64,000 nt of DNA from Planctomycetota bacterium (GTDB taxonomy: Bacteria; Planctomycetota; UBA11346). Below, one piece after another: positions 25,100-33,594 of this stretch. Each line of letters starts with the position of its first letter. Within the stretch, counting starts at the first letter, position 1. The stretch spans positions 51,141 to 115,140 of the forward strand of contig JACDEI010000011.1 in the NCBI GenBank assembly GCA_013816485.1, read 5' to 3'. The notes under the pieces are model-generated. The model was not told where the DNA came from. It worked only from the letters and a program-made list of their open reading frames with translations, and did no database searches. Both the position numbers and the translations under genes were made by a program.

Positions 25100-28021
25100 A
25101 TGCGCCCGACCAAGTGCCCGACCAAATACTCGAATAAGTGCCCGACTCTTATCCGTCTTTGTTTGATCAGTGCCGTTGCCGGCGCTGCTATCGCTGCTGA
25201 TGTCACCTCGCTGACGCTCATCAACGCCGTCACCGATCAGCCAATCGCGGGCTATGATCCGATCCCCGCAGGTGCGACGCTGAACCTGGCAACGTTGCCG
25301 ACGACGCAGCTGAACATGCGGGCAAACGTCAACGGTGCGGTCGGCAGCGTGCGGTTTGTCTGGAGTGGTGCCGAGTCGGGTGCCCAGAACGAAACCTCCG
25401 CGCCGTACGCGATGAAGAGCGATAGCAGCGGCAACTACTATCCCTGGACGCCGGCAATCGGGAATTATTCGCTTACCGCGACGCCCTATACCGGCGCGGG
25501 TGCCACCGGCAGCGTCGCGGGCGCGGCGATCACGCGCGCGTTCACCGTCACCAGCGGGTCGTCTAGCGGTCAGGATGGCAACGGCAACGTCACCATCAGC
25601 GGCGAATTGAAGCGCTGGCACAACGTCGTGCTGACGCTCGCTGGGCCGTGGGCGAGTGAAAGCGGGACGCCCAATCCCTTCACCGACCGCCGCATGGACG
25701 TGACCTTCAGCAATGGTGCACTGACCTACGTGGTTCCTGGGTACTTCGCCGCCGATGGCAATGCGGGCGAAAGTTCCGCCACCAGCGGCACGACGTGGCG
25801 CGCACATCTCTCACCCGACACCACCGGCACGTGGACCTACACCGTCTCGTTCCGCAGCGGCACCGATGTGGCGATGAATGGCGGCGGGGCGACGCTCGCG
25901 CCGTACCACGGCAAGACCGGCAGTTTCACCATCATCGAGAGTGACAAGACCGGCGTCGACTTCCGCGCCAAAGGACGGCTGGCCTACGTCGGTGCGCGTT
26001 ACCTGCGCCATCGCGGGAACAACGAATGGTTCGTCAAGGTCGGCGCAGACTCGCCGGAAAACCTGCTCGGCTACAGCGATTTCGATGGCACCTCCGATCA
26101 CGACGGCGGCTCGCTCAAGTCATGGTCGCCACACGTCGGCGACTGGCAGAGTGGCGACCCGACGTGGAAGGGTGGCAAGGGTAAGGGGCTGATCGGTGCG
26201 CTCAATTATCTCGCCAATGAAGGCCAGAACGTGGTGAGTTTCCTGACTTACAACGCTGGTGGCGACGGCAAGGACGTGTGGCCGTTCACCGGCCACACCG
26301 ATCGTCTGCGCTACGACTGTTCGAAACTCGACCAATGGAATGCGGTGTTCACCCATGCGCAGCGGCGCGGCCTGTACCTGCATTTCAAAACCCAAGAGAC
26401 CGAGAACGACAACGGCACCTGGGGACTTGATGGCGGCGATGTCGGACGTGAGCGCAAACTCTACTACCGCGAGCTGATCGCACGTTTCAGTCATCACCTG
26501 GCGCTCAATTGGAACCTGGGCGAGGAGACCACCCAGACCACCGCGCAGCAGCAGGCGATGGCGCAGTTCTTTGCGGCGAATGATCCCTACCGTCATAACG
26601 TGGTGCTGCACACCTACCCAGGCCAGCAGGAGCAGATGTACCGTCCGCTGCTCGGCAGTGCCTCGGCGCTCACCGGCGCGTCGATCCAAATCAACTGGGA
26701 TGCGGTGCACGGCGAGACGCTGCAATGGATCAACGAATCCACCGCCGCCGGCAAGGTGTGGGTGGTGGCCAACGACGAACAGGGCAGCGCCAACATTGGC
26801 ATCCCACCGGATGCCGGTTGGCCTGGGTACAGCGGAGCCATCACCCAGGACCAGGTGCGCAAGGCGACGTTGTGGGGCAACCTGATGGCCGGCGGCGCGG
26901 GGGTAGAGAGCTACTTCGGCTACCAGACCGGCGAAACCGATCTGAGCGCGCAGAACTTCCGTTCACGCGATCGCTGGTGGGACTACTGCCGCTATGCGCG
27001 CGCCTTCTTCGTCCAGCACCTGCCGTTCAGCGAGATGGTCAGCCGCAACAACCTGGTCGGCAACACCGCCAACAGCAACGCGCTCTATTGCTTCGCCAAA
27101 ACGGGCAGCGTCTACGCCGTGTACCTACCCAGCGGCGGCACGACCAACCTCGATCTCAGCGGTGTCAGCGGCACGTTCGCCGTGCGCTGGTATGATCCGC
27201 GGAACGGCGGTTCGTTGCAGACCGGCAGCGTCGCAAGCATCACCGGCGGCGGGCAACGCAGCCTGGGCAACGCGCCGAACAATTCGACGCAGGACTGGGC
27301 GGTGCACATCACCGTGTCAGGTGGTGGCGGCAACGTGGCACCCAGCGTAGCGCTGACCAGTCCGACGGCCGGCCAGCAGTTCACCGCGCCGGGCGCGATC
27401 CGCATCATCGCCAACGCCAGCGACAGCGATGGAGCGGTCAGCAGGGTCGAGTTCCTCGCAGGTGGTTCGCTCATCGCCACCGACAACTCCGCGCCCTACG
27501 ACTGGACCTGGAACAACGTCGCGGCCGGCACCTACAGCATCACTGCTCGTGCCTACGACAACGCCGGTGCCAGCACCACCAGTGCGCCCGTGACGGTGAC
27601 GGTCGGTGCGGTGAGTGTCCCGTTCACCCTCACGCTGATCAACGCCGACAGCGACCAGCCCATGCCAGGATTCGATCCCTTGAATAGCGGTGCGACCATC
27701 GCGTTGTCGTCGTTGCCCTCACCACGGCTGAACCTGCGTGCGAACGTCAGCGGCGTCGGCAGCGTGAAGTTCACCTGGAGCGGTCCGGAGAACGGCACGG
27801 CGACCGAGAACGTCGCACCCTACGCGATGAAGGGCGACACCAACGGCAACTTCAACGCCTGGATCCCGACGCCGGGCACCTACACGCTGACCGTCACCAC
27901 GCACAGCGCGAGCGGAGCGGGCGGCACGTTGCTGCAGAGCCGTACGCTGACGTTCACGGTCAGCGACCCAGCACCGGCGACCGGCGGCATCAGCGCGAGC
28001 GTGATGCCACCGGTGAAGTGA
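25100..28021 (+). CDS. Large secreted DUF5060/TIM-barrel protein with duplicated flanking module
   Basis: About 973 residues. The start at [11 protein letters not shown] follows a strong ggagga ribosome site; the frame opens earlier but without such a site. The signal peptide is [18 protein letters not shown]. The order is: module A (about 34-145, [18 protein letters not shown]), DUF5060-like beta domain (165-275, [20 protein letters not shown]), glycoside-hydrolase-like TIM barrel (290-640), collagen-binding-like beta domain (about 640-750, [11 protein letters not shown]), an Ig-like domain ([12 protein letters not shown], 770-850), and module B (about 860-965, [18 protein letters not shown]). 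Modules A and B are clearly related copies. A secreted polysaccharide-acting enzyme is likely. It follows the FecR-like gene by 116 bp and is convergent with the YiiX-type gene, stops nine bases apart. Confidence 0.85.
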   Translation: MRPTKCPTKYSNKCPTLIRLCLISAVAGAAIAADVTSLTLINAVTDQPIAGYDPIPAGATLNLATLPTTQLNMRANVNGAVGSVRFVWSGAESGAQNETSAPYAMKSDSSGNYYPWTPAIGNYSLTATPYTGAGATGSVAGAAITRAFTVTSGSSSGQDGNGNVTISGELKRWHNVVLTLAGPWASESGTPNPFTDRRMDVTFSNGALTYVVPGYFAADGNAGESSATSGTTWRAHLSPDTTGTWTYTVSFRSGTDVAMNGGGATLAPYHGKTGSFTIIESDKTGVDFRAKGRLAYVGARYLRHRGNNEWFVKVGADSPENLLGYSDFDGTSDHDGGSLKSWSPHVGDWQSGDPTWKGGKGKGLIGALNYLANEGQNVVSFLTYNAGGDGKDVWPFTGHTDRLRYDCSKLDQWNAVFTHAQRRGLYLHFKTQETENDNGTWGLDGGDVGRERKLYYRELIARFSHHLALNWNLGEETTQTTAQQQAMAQFFAANDPYRHNVVLHTYPGQQEQMYRPLLGSASALTGASIQINWDAVHGETLQWINESTAAGKVWVVANDEQGSANIGIPPDAGWPGYSGAITQDQVRKATLWGNLMAGGAGVESYFGYQTGETDLSAQNFRSRDRWWDYCRYARAFFVQHLPFSEMVSRNNLVGNTANSNALYCFAKTGSVYAVYLPSGGTTNLDLSGVSGTFAVRWYDPRNGGSLQTGSVASITGGGQRSLGNAPNNSTQDWAVHITVSGGGGNVAPSVALTSPTAGQQFTAPGAIRIIANASDSDGAVSRVEFLAGGSLIATDNSAPYDWTWNNVAAGTYSITARAYDNAGASTTSAPVTVTVGAVSVPFTLTLINADSDQPMPGFDPLNSGATIALSSLPSPRLNLRANVSGVGSVKFTWSGPENGTATENVAPYAMKGDTNGNFNAWIPTPGTYTLTVTTHSASGAGGTLLQSRTLTFTVSDPAPATGGISASVMPPVK

Positions 28022-28030
28022 CCTTCCGGG

Positions 28031-29566
28031 TCATGGCGTGGCCACGGGCGGCACCGCCAGCAAGCGCGCCATCGCTGCGCCCGGGTCATCGGTCACGTGG
28101 CTGCCATCGTGCCACAACTCGACCAGGGTCAGTTGGCCCATCGGCAGGCAGCGTTTCGCCACCTGATCCGGACTGATGGTCCACCGTCCGACCGTGCGAT
28201 CGGTCGGCCACATCAGCGAGGTGTAGACCTGATAAACCAGTTCGGAGCAGACGATGCGGTTGGCGGTCTCGACATCGAAGTTAAAGTCGTATGCCTTGCC
28301 AAGTTGTCGCAGACTGCGGCGGACGATGTCGCGTCGTGCGGCATCACTGAGGGTTTCTTGCCGCAGTACACCCAGATCGTCGATGTTGAGGAACCGCGCC
28401 AGTGGACTGAGTTGGACGCCATCGCGCAGTGCCTCGACCACGCCATCGCCAGCGGTGAGCGCGGCGGCATGTTTCTGCACCAACGGATCATCCCACATGG
28501 CGAGCGCCCGCAGGTCGGCTTCACCGCCGATCCAGATCGCCACGTGGCCATAGTGACCAGGGATGAACTTGTCGGTCAGGCGGAAGGGGGTTTTCTCCAA
28601 CAGGATGTCACCAGGACGCAAGACGCCGCGGATGTCATTTTCGATCTGGGCATCGCCAAATAGTTTGCCGCGGCGCGTTGCCACCAAGCCAATGACGTTG
28701 CCGAAACCCTGAGAGGTCCCACCAACCACGTTGTCGCCCAGTGTACGCAGGTCTGAGGTCAGCAACGTCCAGCCCGCCGGCGCTGCCTGATGCAACGGGA
28801 TGCGGCGCGTCACGGTCAGCAGTTTTCCGCTCGGGCTGTCATTGATGCGCGTGCGCAGAAAAACCGCATGGGCGTCATCGCTGGTGGTCCAGGTTTCACC
28901 GGCGCGGGTCAGGTCGCGTAGGCAGCGGTGTACCCGGGTGCGCCGACCATAGGACAGGTAACTGCGCATAACGGCGTCGACCTGATCCTCGGGAAGATCC
29001 AGCCCGGCATCGCCCTGATTGAGTGCGTGTCTGATGGCTTCGTGGCCGATCACCAGTTCACAGTTAAGCAGGTAGGTGTCATACATGGCCAGTGACGCCG
29101 CCCCGGACAAGGCGATGCCTGTCAGACGCATCGATTCTGGCGGCACCACCACCGTGCCATCATCACAGGTACACGCATCGACATGCCGCCACTCGGCGTG
29201 GCGCGCGGCCAACGGCACCAGCGTCCGCACACTGGTGAGCATCTCGGCGAAGGTACGGTTCAGCCGTTCAATGTCGGCACCACTCAGCGGTTGACCGTCA
29301 GCGGTGTTGGCGCGGGCGATCAGCACCGCGTTGGCGAAGGCGGTCCGTCGTTCAATCAGCGTCTGCTCCTCGAAGGCGAACTGCACGACTTCCCGTGCCA
29401 GCAACTCATCCATGGCTGCAACGGTCTTCGCCTGCCGCAGATCGCGCCACAGGCTCTCGGCCTCGGCATCCTCGTCGACCTCAGTCGCATGACGCGTGCT
29501 ACAGGACCACAGTAGGAAGCCGATACCAACCAGGAGGACAATGAGCGTCGTCAGTCGGGTGCGCAT
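28031..29566 (-). CDS. YiiX-type NlpC/P60-related cysteine peptidase, probable lipoprotein
   Basis: This 511-residue protein has a signal ending in a possible lipobox (GIGFLLWSC, Cys22). The N-terminal 300 residues are helical and unassigned. The C-terminal domain (about 320-480) matches the YiiX/YebB (PF05708, C92) fold: VLRPGDILLEKTPFRLTDKF, PGHYGHVAIWIGGE with the catalytic His, and the Cys in NRIVCSELVYQVYTSLM. The Cys-His order is permuted relative to NlpC/P60, as in the family. A role in cell-envelope or lipid-linked peptide cleavage at the inner face of the outer membrane is likely. The DNA upstream of its start contains MITE-like element 2. Confidence 0.85.
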   Translation of the reverse strand: MRTRLTTLIVLLVGIGFLLWSCSTRHATEVDEDAEAESLWRDLRQAKTVAAMDELLAREVVQFAFEEQTLIERRTAFANAVLIARANTADGQPLSGADIERLNRTFAEMLTSVRTLVPLAARHAEWRHVDACTCDDGTVVVPPESMRLTGIALSGAASLAMYDTYLLNCELVIGHEAIRHALNQGDAGLDLPEDQVDAVMRSYLSYGRRTRVHRCLRDLTRAGETWTTSDDAHAVFLRTRINDSPSGKLLTVTRRIPLHQAAPAGWTLLTSDLRTLGDNVVGGTSQGFGNVIGLVATRRGKLFGDAQIENDIRGVLRPGDILLEKTPFRLTDKFIPGHYGHVAIWIGGEADLRALAMWDDPLVQKHAAALTAGDGVVEALRDGVQLSPLARFLNIDDLGVLRQETLSDAARRDIVRRSLRQLGKAYDFNFDVETANRIVCSELVYQVYTSLMWPTDRTVGRWTISPDQVAKRCLPMGQLTLVELWHDGSHVTDDPGAAMARLLAVPPVATP

Positions 29567-29624
29567 GGTGCCGCTTGTACGCCAGTCACCCTTTTTGTCA
29601 CGGGTTCAGCGGGGCGGATGTGCC

Positions 29625-29788
29625 CAATGGCGTGAAGCCAATTTTGAAAACCGGAGAAAATTCCGCCACGAAGTCACGAAGTCACGAAGGAATAACACTC
29701 GCTAGTGGTCGAAACGCCCATCTTTTTTCATCTTCGTGCCTTCGTGTCTTCGTGGCGAAAAATCCGTTTCGTTGGCTTTTGGCCATTG
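29625..29788. mobile_element. MITE-like element 2: CAATGG-bordered hairpin with tcacgaag words
   Basis: The borders are caatggcgtgaagccaa at the left and the complement of caatggccaaaagccaa at the right. The core hairpin has cacgaag words: ccacgaagtcacgaagtcac within 29661-29690 against ccttcgtgtcttcgtggcg within 29731-29759. Flanking direct repeats are ggatgtgcc (29616-29624) and ggatgtgtc (29789-29797), eight of nine identical. It sits between the start of the YiiX-type gene and the stop of the anion-symporter gene. The word differs from the one in element 1 although the border is the same. Confidence 0.75.
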
Positions 29789-29807
29789 GGATGTGTCCCC
29801 GGTGACC

Positions 29808-31226
29808 TCAACGCCAGACGAACCAGTACACCGCCAGCACCAACGGGATGGCGATGAGGTTCAGCAGCGCACCCCACCAGGCCATGGTGCTGACGCGGAA
29901 TTCGCCACTGGCGAAGGCGATGGCGAGCGGCGGCGATCCCATCGGCAACATGAACGCAAGGCCGGCGGGCAAACACACGGCAAGCGTCAGGTGCAGCGGA
30001 TCGACGCCGATCTGCGGAGCGAGGCCAAGCATCAGCGGCACCAACACGCCGACCACGGCAGCGTTGCTCATCGCCTCGGTCAGGAACATTGCGACCGTGG
30101 CGACCAACAGGACGGCGAGCAGCGGATGGCTGCCGAGCCATGGCACCAACGCCTCAGCGGCGACGTGGTGGGCGCCGGTGGTCTCCAACGCTTTCGCCAA
30201 TGCGAGCGCCGCGCCATACAACAGCAACAGATCCCACGGCACGTTTTTGGTCAGGTCCTTCCAGCGCACCAGTCCGCTGCCGAGCAGCACGGCTGCCACC
30301 GCCAACGCGACCACCGCGATCATTTTGTAACCCGCCAGCGCCCAACCGAGCACCGCGACCACCAACAGCAGCGTGACGGCAATTTGTTGCGGACCGAAGC
30401 GGCCGAGTTCGCGACGACGTTGCGCCAAGGCCTCGCGCGCCTCGCTGATCGAATCGAGATCGACCGGAAATGCCCGTTCCAACAACAAGCTGGCGATCAC
30501 CGCGAGCGGCAGCGCCAGCGGCAGGCTGTAGCCCATCAAGGCAAAAAAGCCTGGCGCATCATAACCGCTTTGGGCCAGGAAACCCATCGCCAGCGGATTG
30601 CGACCACCTCCCAGGTAGGTGACGATGCCGCCGATGGTCGCGCCCCAGGCCAGGGCAAAGAATAGGCCGGTCACATAGGTGCTGCTGCCGGGTTTGCGTC
30701 CCAGCGCATCGCGGATGCGGCAGGCGAGCGGAAACAACATCGCCATTACCGCGTGTTCACTCATCAGGAAGGAAGCGAAGAACGCGCTCCAGAACAACAC
30801 TTGTCGCAGTTTTCTCGGACTGGTGCCCATGCTGTCGATCAGGCGCAGGGCCGCGTGGTCGATGACGTGCGATGATGACAGGCTGCCGGCGATGAGGAAC
30901 GCGCCGAGCAGGAAGAACACGATGTCCTTCCAGTACCATGAGGCGATGTCGGTCGGTGAAGCGATGCCGGTCGCCGACAAGCCGAGAAACACGCCCATGG
31001 CAGTGACCACCAAGGGCACCGCGCCGGTCACCCACAAGGTCAATGCTGCACCGAACACCGCGAGCACGCGCCAGGTCACCGCCGGCGTGTTGCCAGCCCC
31101 ATCGGGGACCAACAGGTGTACACCGACCACCAGCCCGAGCAGCAGGATCACCAGCATCGCCCGCCAGCTGCGCGCCAGCAGCAACAGCGGCAGCGGACGT
31201 GGATCGAAATCAAGCGGTGAGGTCAT
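29808..31226 (-). CDS. DASS (SLC13-type) sodium:anion symporter
   Basis: This 472-residue protein has about 11-12 membrane helices and the SLC13/DASS organisation. The second signature is recognisable as TEAMSNAAVVGVLVP (about 395), the SNT-type sodium-site motif. In the first half the corresponding place reads FLMSEHAVMAMLFPLA (about 160), so the usual Ser-Asn-Thr is replaced by Ser-Glu-His. Substrates in the family are sulfate, dicarboxylates, citrate or phosphate-like anions. Its start ATG overlaps the stop of the radical-SAM-like gene (ATGA), so it is coupled with that gene and the MoaD/ThiS-like gene. A sulfate or metal-oxyanion substrate would fit, but this is inference. Confidence 0.87.
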   Translation of the reverse strand: MTSPLDFDPRPLPLLLLARSWRAMLVILLLGLVVGVHLLVPDGAGNTPAVTWRVLAVFGAALTLWVTGAVPLVVTAMGVFLGLSATGIASPTDIASWYWKDIVFFLLGAFLIAGSLSSSHVIDHAALRLIDSMGTSPRKLRQVLFWSAFFASFLMSEHAVMAMLFPLACRIRDALGRKPGSSTYVTGLFFALAWGATIGGIVTYLGGGRNPLAMGFLAQSGYDAPGFFALMGYSLPLALPLAVIASLLLERAFPVDLDSISEAREALAQRRRELGRFGPQQIAVTLLLVVAVLGWALAGYKMIAVVALAVAAVLLGSGLVRWKDLTKNVPWDLLLLYGAALALAKALETTGAHHVAAEALVPWLGSHPLLAVLLVATVAMFLTEAMSNAAVVGVLVPLMLGLAPQIGVDPLHLTLAVCLPAGLAFMLPMGSPPLAIAFASGEFRVSTMAWWGALLNLIAIPLVLAVYWFVWR

Positions 31227-32437
31227 GTGCGCTCCCGCACACGCAACCAGCGGCGCACATTGGCATACAGGCGATCGCTGAGTGACGGCACATACGGCTC
31301 AAAGCCCCACAACGTGCGCGAGAACCCACGCACGCGGCTATGCCATAGACCATGTGCCCGCATCAGGTCGCCGCGTTCCGCGCGCAAGGCGAGGATCGGC
31401 TCGGTCGGCACCAAGGTGCCGGCGGGCACATCATCTTCACCACCAGGCAGTGGACGGAACAAGGCAAGGTTGGGCACGATGCCTTCCGTGGTCAGGCGTG
31501 GCAAGGCAGCCGAGACATGTTCGAGCGGTTCGAGGCCCAGCAGCAGATCAGTCGACACCGCGCCGCGCGGAAACACCCGGGCAGCCGCCCGCAGGCCATC
31601 CATCAAACGGTCGTGGCTGACGAAGCGGCTGCGGATCGGCGCGACCTGCGCCGCAGCTTCGGCGTCGAAGGCCAACAGGTGGTAGCTGATGGCATCGCAT
31701 CCGGCGGCGTACAACGCGAGCGTCTGACTGGCGTTGATCGGCGGCAACGCCGAGACCGACACTAGGGTTGGCAATGCGCGTTTGAGCGCGCTGATGTACG
31801 GCGACAGGTCAGCGAGCCCGCCGTCGTCACGCAGCAGATGACTGGCCTCCAGGTGGACCAGACGTGCGCCAGCATGTGCCCACGCCGCTTCAGCACAGGC
31901 GACGACCTCGTCGACCGACCATTGTCCCTTCTGCAAAGGACGCAGCGGCGGCAAGCCCAGGAAGCGCCGCGGACGATCGACACCGATGCCATCGCGTGCG
32001 GCAAACGGTGCGACCACCAGCCACCGTCCATGGACCGCGCCGATGTCGCCGCAGCTTACGCCGCTATGGGTACGTTGATGGCGGAAGCGCGCAGTATCTG
32101 GCACGTTGACCGGCACGTTGCCGTGGCGCGGATGGCGCAGTTCAAGCGCACCGCCGTGGCCGAGCGCCAGCACGTACGGTGAGGTGCGGGCGTACCCTGG
32201 GGCGATGCAGACATTCGTGCACCAGCCGCCGGGCAGGATCAGATCGATACCTTCCGACGCGTTGCCGTTGCCGTTGCCGTGGCCATTGCCGTTGCCGTTG
32301 CCGTCCTTGGCCAGCGCCAAGTCGAAGCCGGCAGCGATGACGTCATCCCCCAGACGCACGCCCTGATTGGTCAGGTCGAGTCGCAGGGCCGCAACCTCTG
32401 CCGCAGCCACCGGGGCGGCGGTCGCGGGGGCAGCCAT
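31223..32437 (-). CDS. Radical-SAM-fold protein apparently lacking the Fe-S cysteines
   Basis: This 404-residue protein resembles the MSMEG_0568-type radical SAM proteins. An N-terminal beta domain (LTNQGVRLGDDV, then an Asn-Gly-rich insertion NGNGNGHGNGNGN at about 46-58, then SPYVLALGHGGALEL) precedes a BioB/LipA-like barrel. The latter shows VSVSALPPINASQTLAL, AGCDAISYHLLAFD and AVSTDLLLGLEPLEHVSAAL. Where a CxxxCxxC motif is expected (about 140-170) the sequence reads FAARDGIGVDRPRRFLGLPP, without cysteines. A CTNVC pair near residue 74 has Pro instead of the third Cys. It may therefore be a non-catalytic or SAM-independent relative. It follows the MoaD/ThiS-like gene by three bases and overlaps the symporter gene. 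Confidence 0.65.
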   Translation of the reverse strand: MAAPATAAPVAAAEVAALRLDLTNQGVRLGDDVIAAGFDLALAKDGNGNGNGHGNGNGNASEGIDLILPGGWCTNVCIAPGYARTSPYVLALGHGGALELRHPRHGNVPVNVPDTARFRHQRTHSGVSCGDIGAVHGRWLVVAPFAARDGIGVDRPRRFLGLPPLRPLQKGQWSVDEVVACAEAAWAHAGARLVHLEASHLLRDDGGLADLSPYISALKRALPTLVSVSALPPINASQTLALYAAGCDAISYHLLAFDAEAAAQVAPIRSRFVSHDRLMDGLRAAARVFPRGAVSTDLLLGLEPLEHVSAALPRLTTEGIVPNLALFRPLPGGEDDVPAGTLVPTEPILALRAERGDLMRAHGLWHSRVRGFSRTLWGFEPYVPSLSDRLYANVRRWLRVRERT

Positions 32438-32440
32438 TGC

Positions 32441-32716
32441 TCAGCCGCCCGCGATCGCAGGGACGATGTCGATCAGTTCGCCATCCTTCACCGCGGTCTT
32501 CTGACCATCGAGGAAGCGGATGTCCTCCTCGCCGACGAAGACGTTGACGAAGCGCCGCAGCTTGCCGGTCTCATCGCACAGGCGCGCCTTGATCCCGGGA
32601 TGTGCCGCCTCGACGGCAGCCAACGCCTCATCGATGGTGGTGGCCATGACCTGGATGGTCTCCTGACCTCCGGTGAGGTTGCGCAGGACGCTGGGAATGC
32701 GGATCGACACGGCCAT
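32441..32716 (-). CDS. MoaD/ThiS family sulfur-carrier-like protein
   Basis: A 91-residue ubiquitin-like protein. It has the beta-grasp pattern of MoaD/ThiS (MAVSIRIPSVLRNLTGGQ, RFVNVFVGEEDIRFLDG, GELIDIVPAIAGG) and ends in the Gly-Gly that is adenylated and thiocarboxylated by MoeB/ThiF-type enzymes. It starts the minus-strand unit with the radical-SAM-like and symporter genes (three-base gap). No MoeB/ThiF or MoaE gene is in the window, so the carrier's partner is elsewhere. The long loop IDEALAAVEAAHPGIKARLCDETGKL resembles carriers used with cysteine-synthase-like or tungsten/molybdenum pathways, without deciding between them. Confidence 0.9.
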   Translation of the reverse strand: MAVSIRIPSVLRNLTGGQETIQVMATTIDEALAAVEAAHPGIKARLCDETGKLRRFVNVFVGEEDIRFLDGQKTAVKDGELIDIVPAIAGG

Positions 32717-32773
32717 GGCGAGGCTCCTTCACGAACGGGCGGGGATGATGGTGCGGTGGGGGGGGAAGAAAAG

Positions 32774-32930
32774 AGGGACTAGGGGCTAGGGGCCGGAAGA
32801 CAGGGTCTCAGGTCGGGTGCATACGTCGCTGACGAACAGGATCGGCAAAATGTGGATCGCGGTCTCACCGATGGTGACCGGATCACGATCGCCGTGATCA
32901 CTCGACCCTAGCCCCTAGCCCCTAGCCCCT
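32774..32930. repeat. Word-array palindrome (ctagggg)
   Basis: Left words (ggactaggggctagggg, 32774-32793) and right words (ccctagcccctagcccctag, 32906-32930) are reverse complements over about 18 bp around a 110-bp loop. The repeat unit is the 8-bp word ctagcccc, two copies on the left and three to four on the right. It fills the gap between the divergent MoaD/ThiS-like gene and the small membrane protein gene, where promoters for both must also lie. No CAATGG border is present. Confidence 0.7.
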
Positions 32931-32951
32931 GCCTTCCCTATCTTCCCGCCC

Positions 32952-33584
32952 ATGCCCGTCGGTCCTGAACTGCTTCCGCTCACCATGACCGCCCTGATCG
33001 GAGGCCTGGTGGTGTTCGCGCTGCTGCTGCTCACCGGCACCGTGCTGGTGCGCTGGCTGGCCCTGCCGCTGGATCTGCCGGAGGGACCACGTTTCGAGCC
33101 GCCGCCACCACCGACGATCACCAAGGGCGATCGTGCCACAGCGGCGGTGGCCGCGGTGGCACAGACGCGCCTGCGCACGGTCTATGAGGAGGCGCACGTG
33201 GTGGTGCGCCTCGCCGGGGAATGCCAGGGTCTGCACCAGCAGGTGGTGGCCGCCGGCGCGGGCGAACCATTCGCGGCGGTGGCGCTGGTGACCGAGCCGT
33301 ACAGCGTCAGCGCAACCGAGCACTCGAACGCACTGCACAAGGCGTTGACGGCGTTCGATCAGCGCCTGCGCACCGAACGCAGTGCTGTGAGCGGGGCGGA
33401 CATCGACGCGTTGCGCACGAGCATCGCCGAGCACGCCGCGACCGTGCAGGAACTGTTGCGGCAGACCCGCGAGGCGCTCAAGCCGTTGCCAGATGGCGGC
33501 AATCGCCGGCTCATCCTGCTGGTGGTGATGTTGGTGGTGATGATCGCATGGGTGGTCACCATGCGCCTGATGCTCAACAAATAA
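32952..33584 (+). CDS. Membrane protein of unknown function, two membrane segments
   Basis: This 210-residue protein has an N-terminal membrane segment (ALIGGLVVFALLLLTGTVLV, about 14-33), a Pro-rich stretch (FEPPPPPTITKG) and about 130 residues of amphipathic, probably coiled-coil helix. A C-terminal membrane segment (LILLVVMLVVMIAWVV, about 187-202) is followed by a short basic tail. The helix-rich soluble part (LHKALTAFDQRLRTERSAVS, ADIDALRTSIAEHAATVQEL) would sit on one side of the membrane. I recognise no family. It lies 10 bp upstream of the radC gene, so the two are probably cotranscribed. Confidence 0.75.
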   Translation: MPVGPELLPLTMTALIGGLVVFALLLLTGTVLVRWLALPLDLPEGPRFEPPPPPTITKGDRATAAVAAVAQTRLRTVYEEAHVVVRLAGECQGLHQQVVAAGAGEPFAAVALVTEPYSVSATEHSNALHKALTAFDQRLRTERSAVSGADIDALRTSIAEHAATVQELLRQTREALKPLPDGGNRRLILLVVMLVVMIAWVVTMRLMLNK

Positions 33585-33594
33585 GGAACGGACC

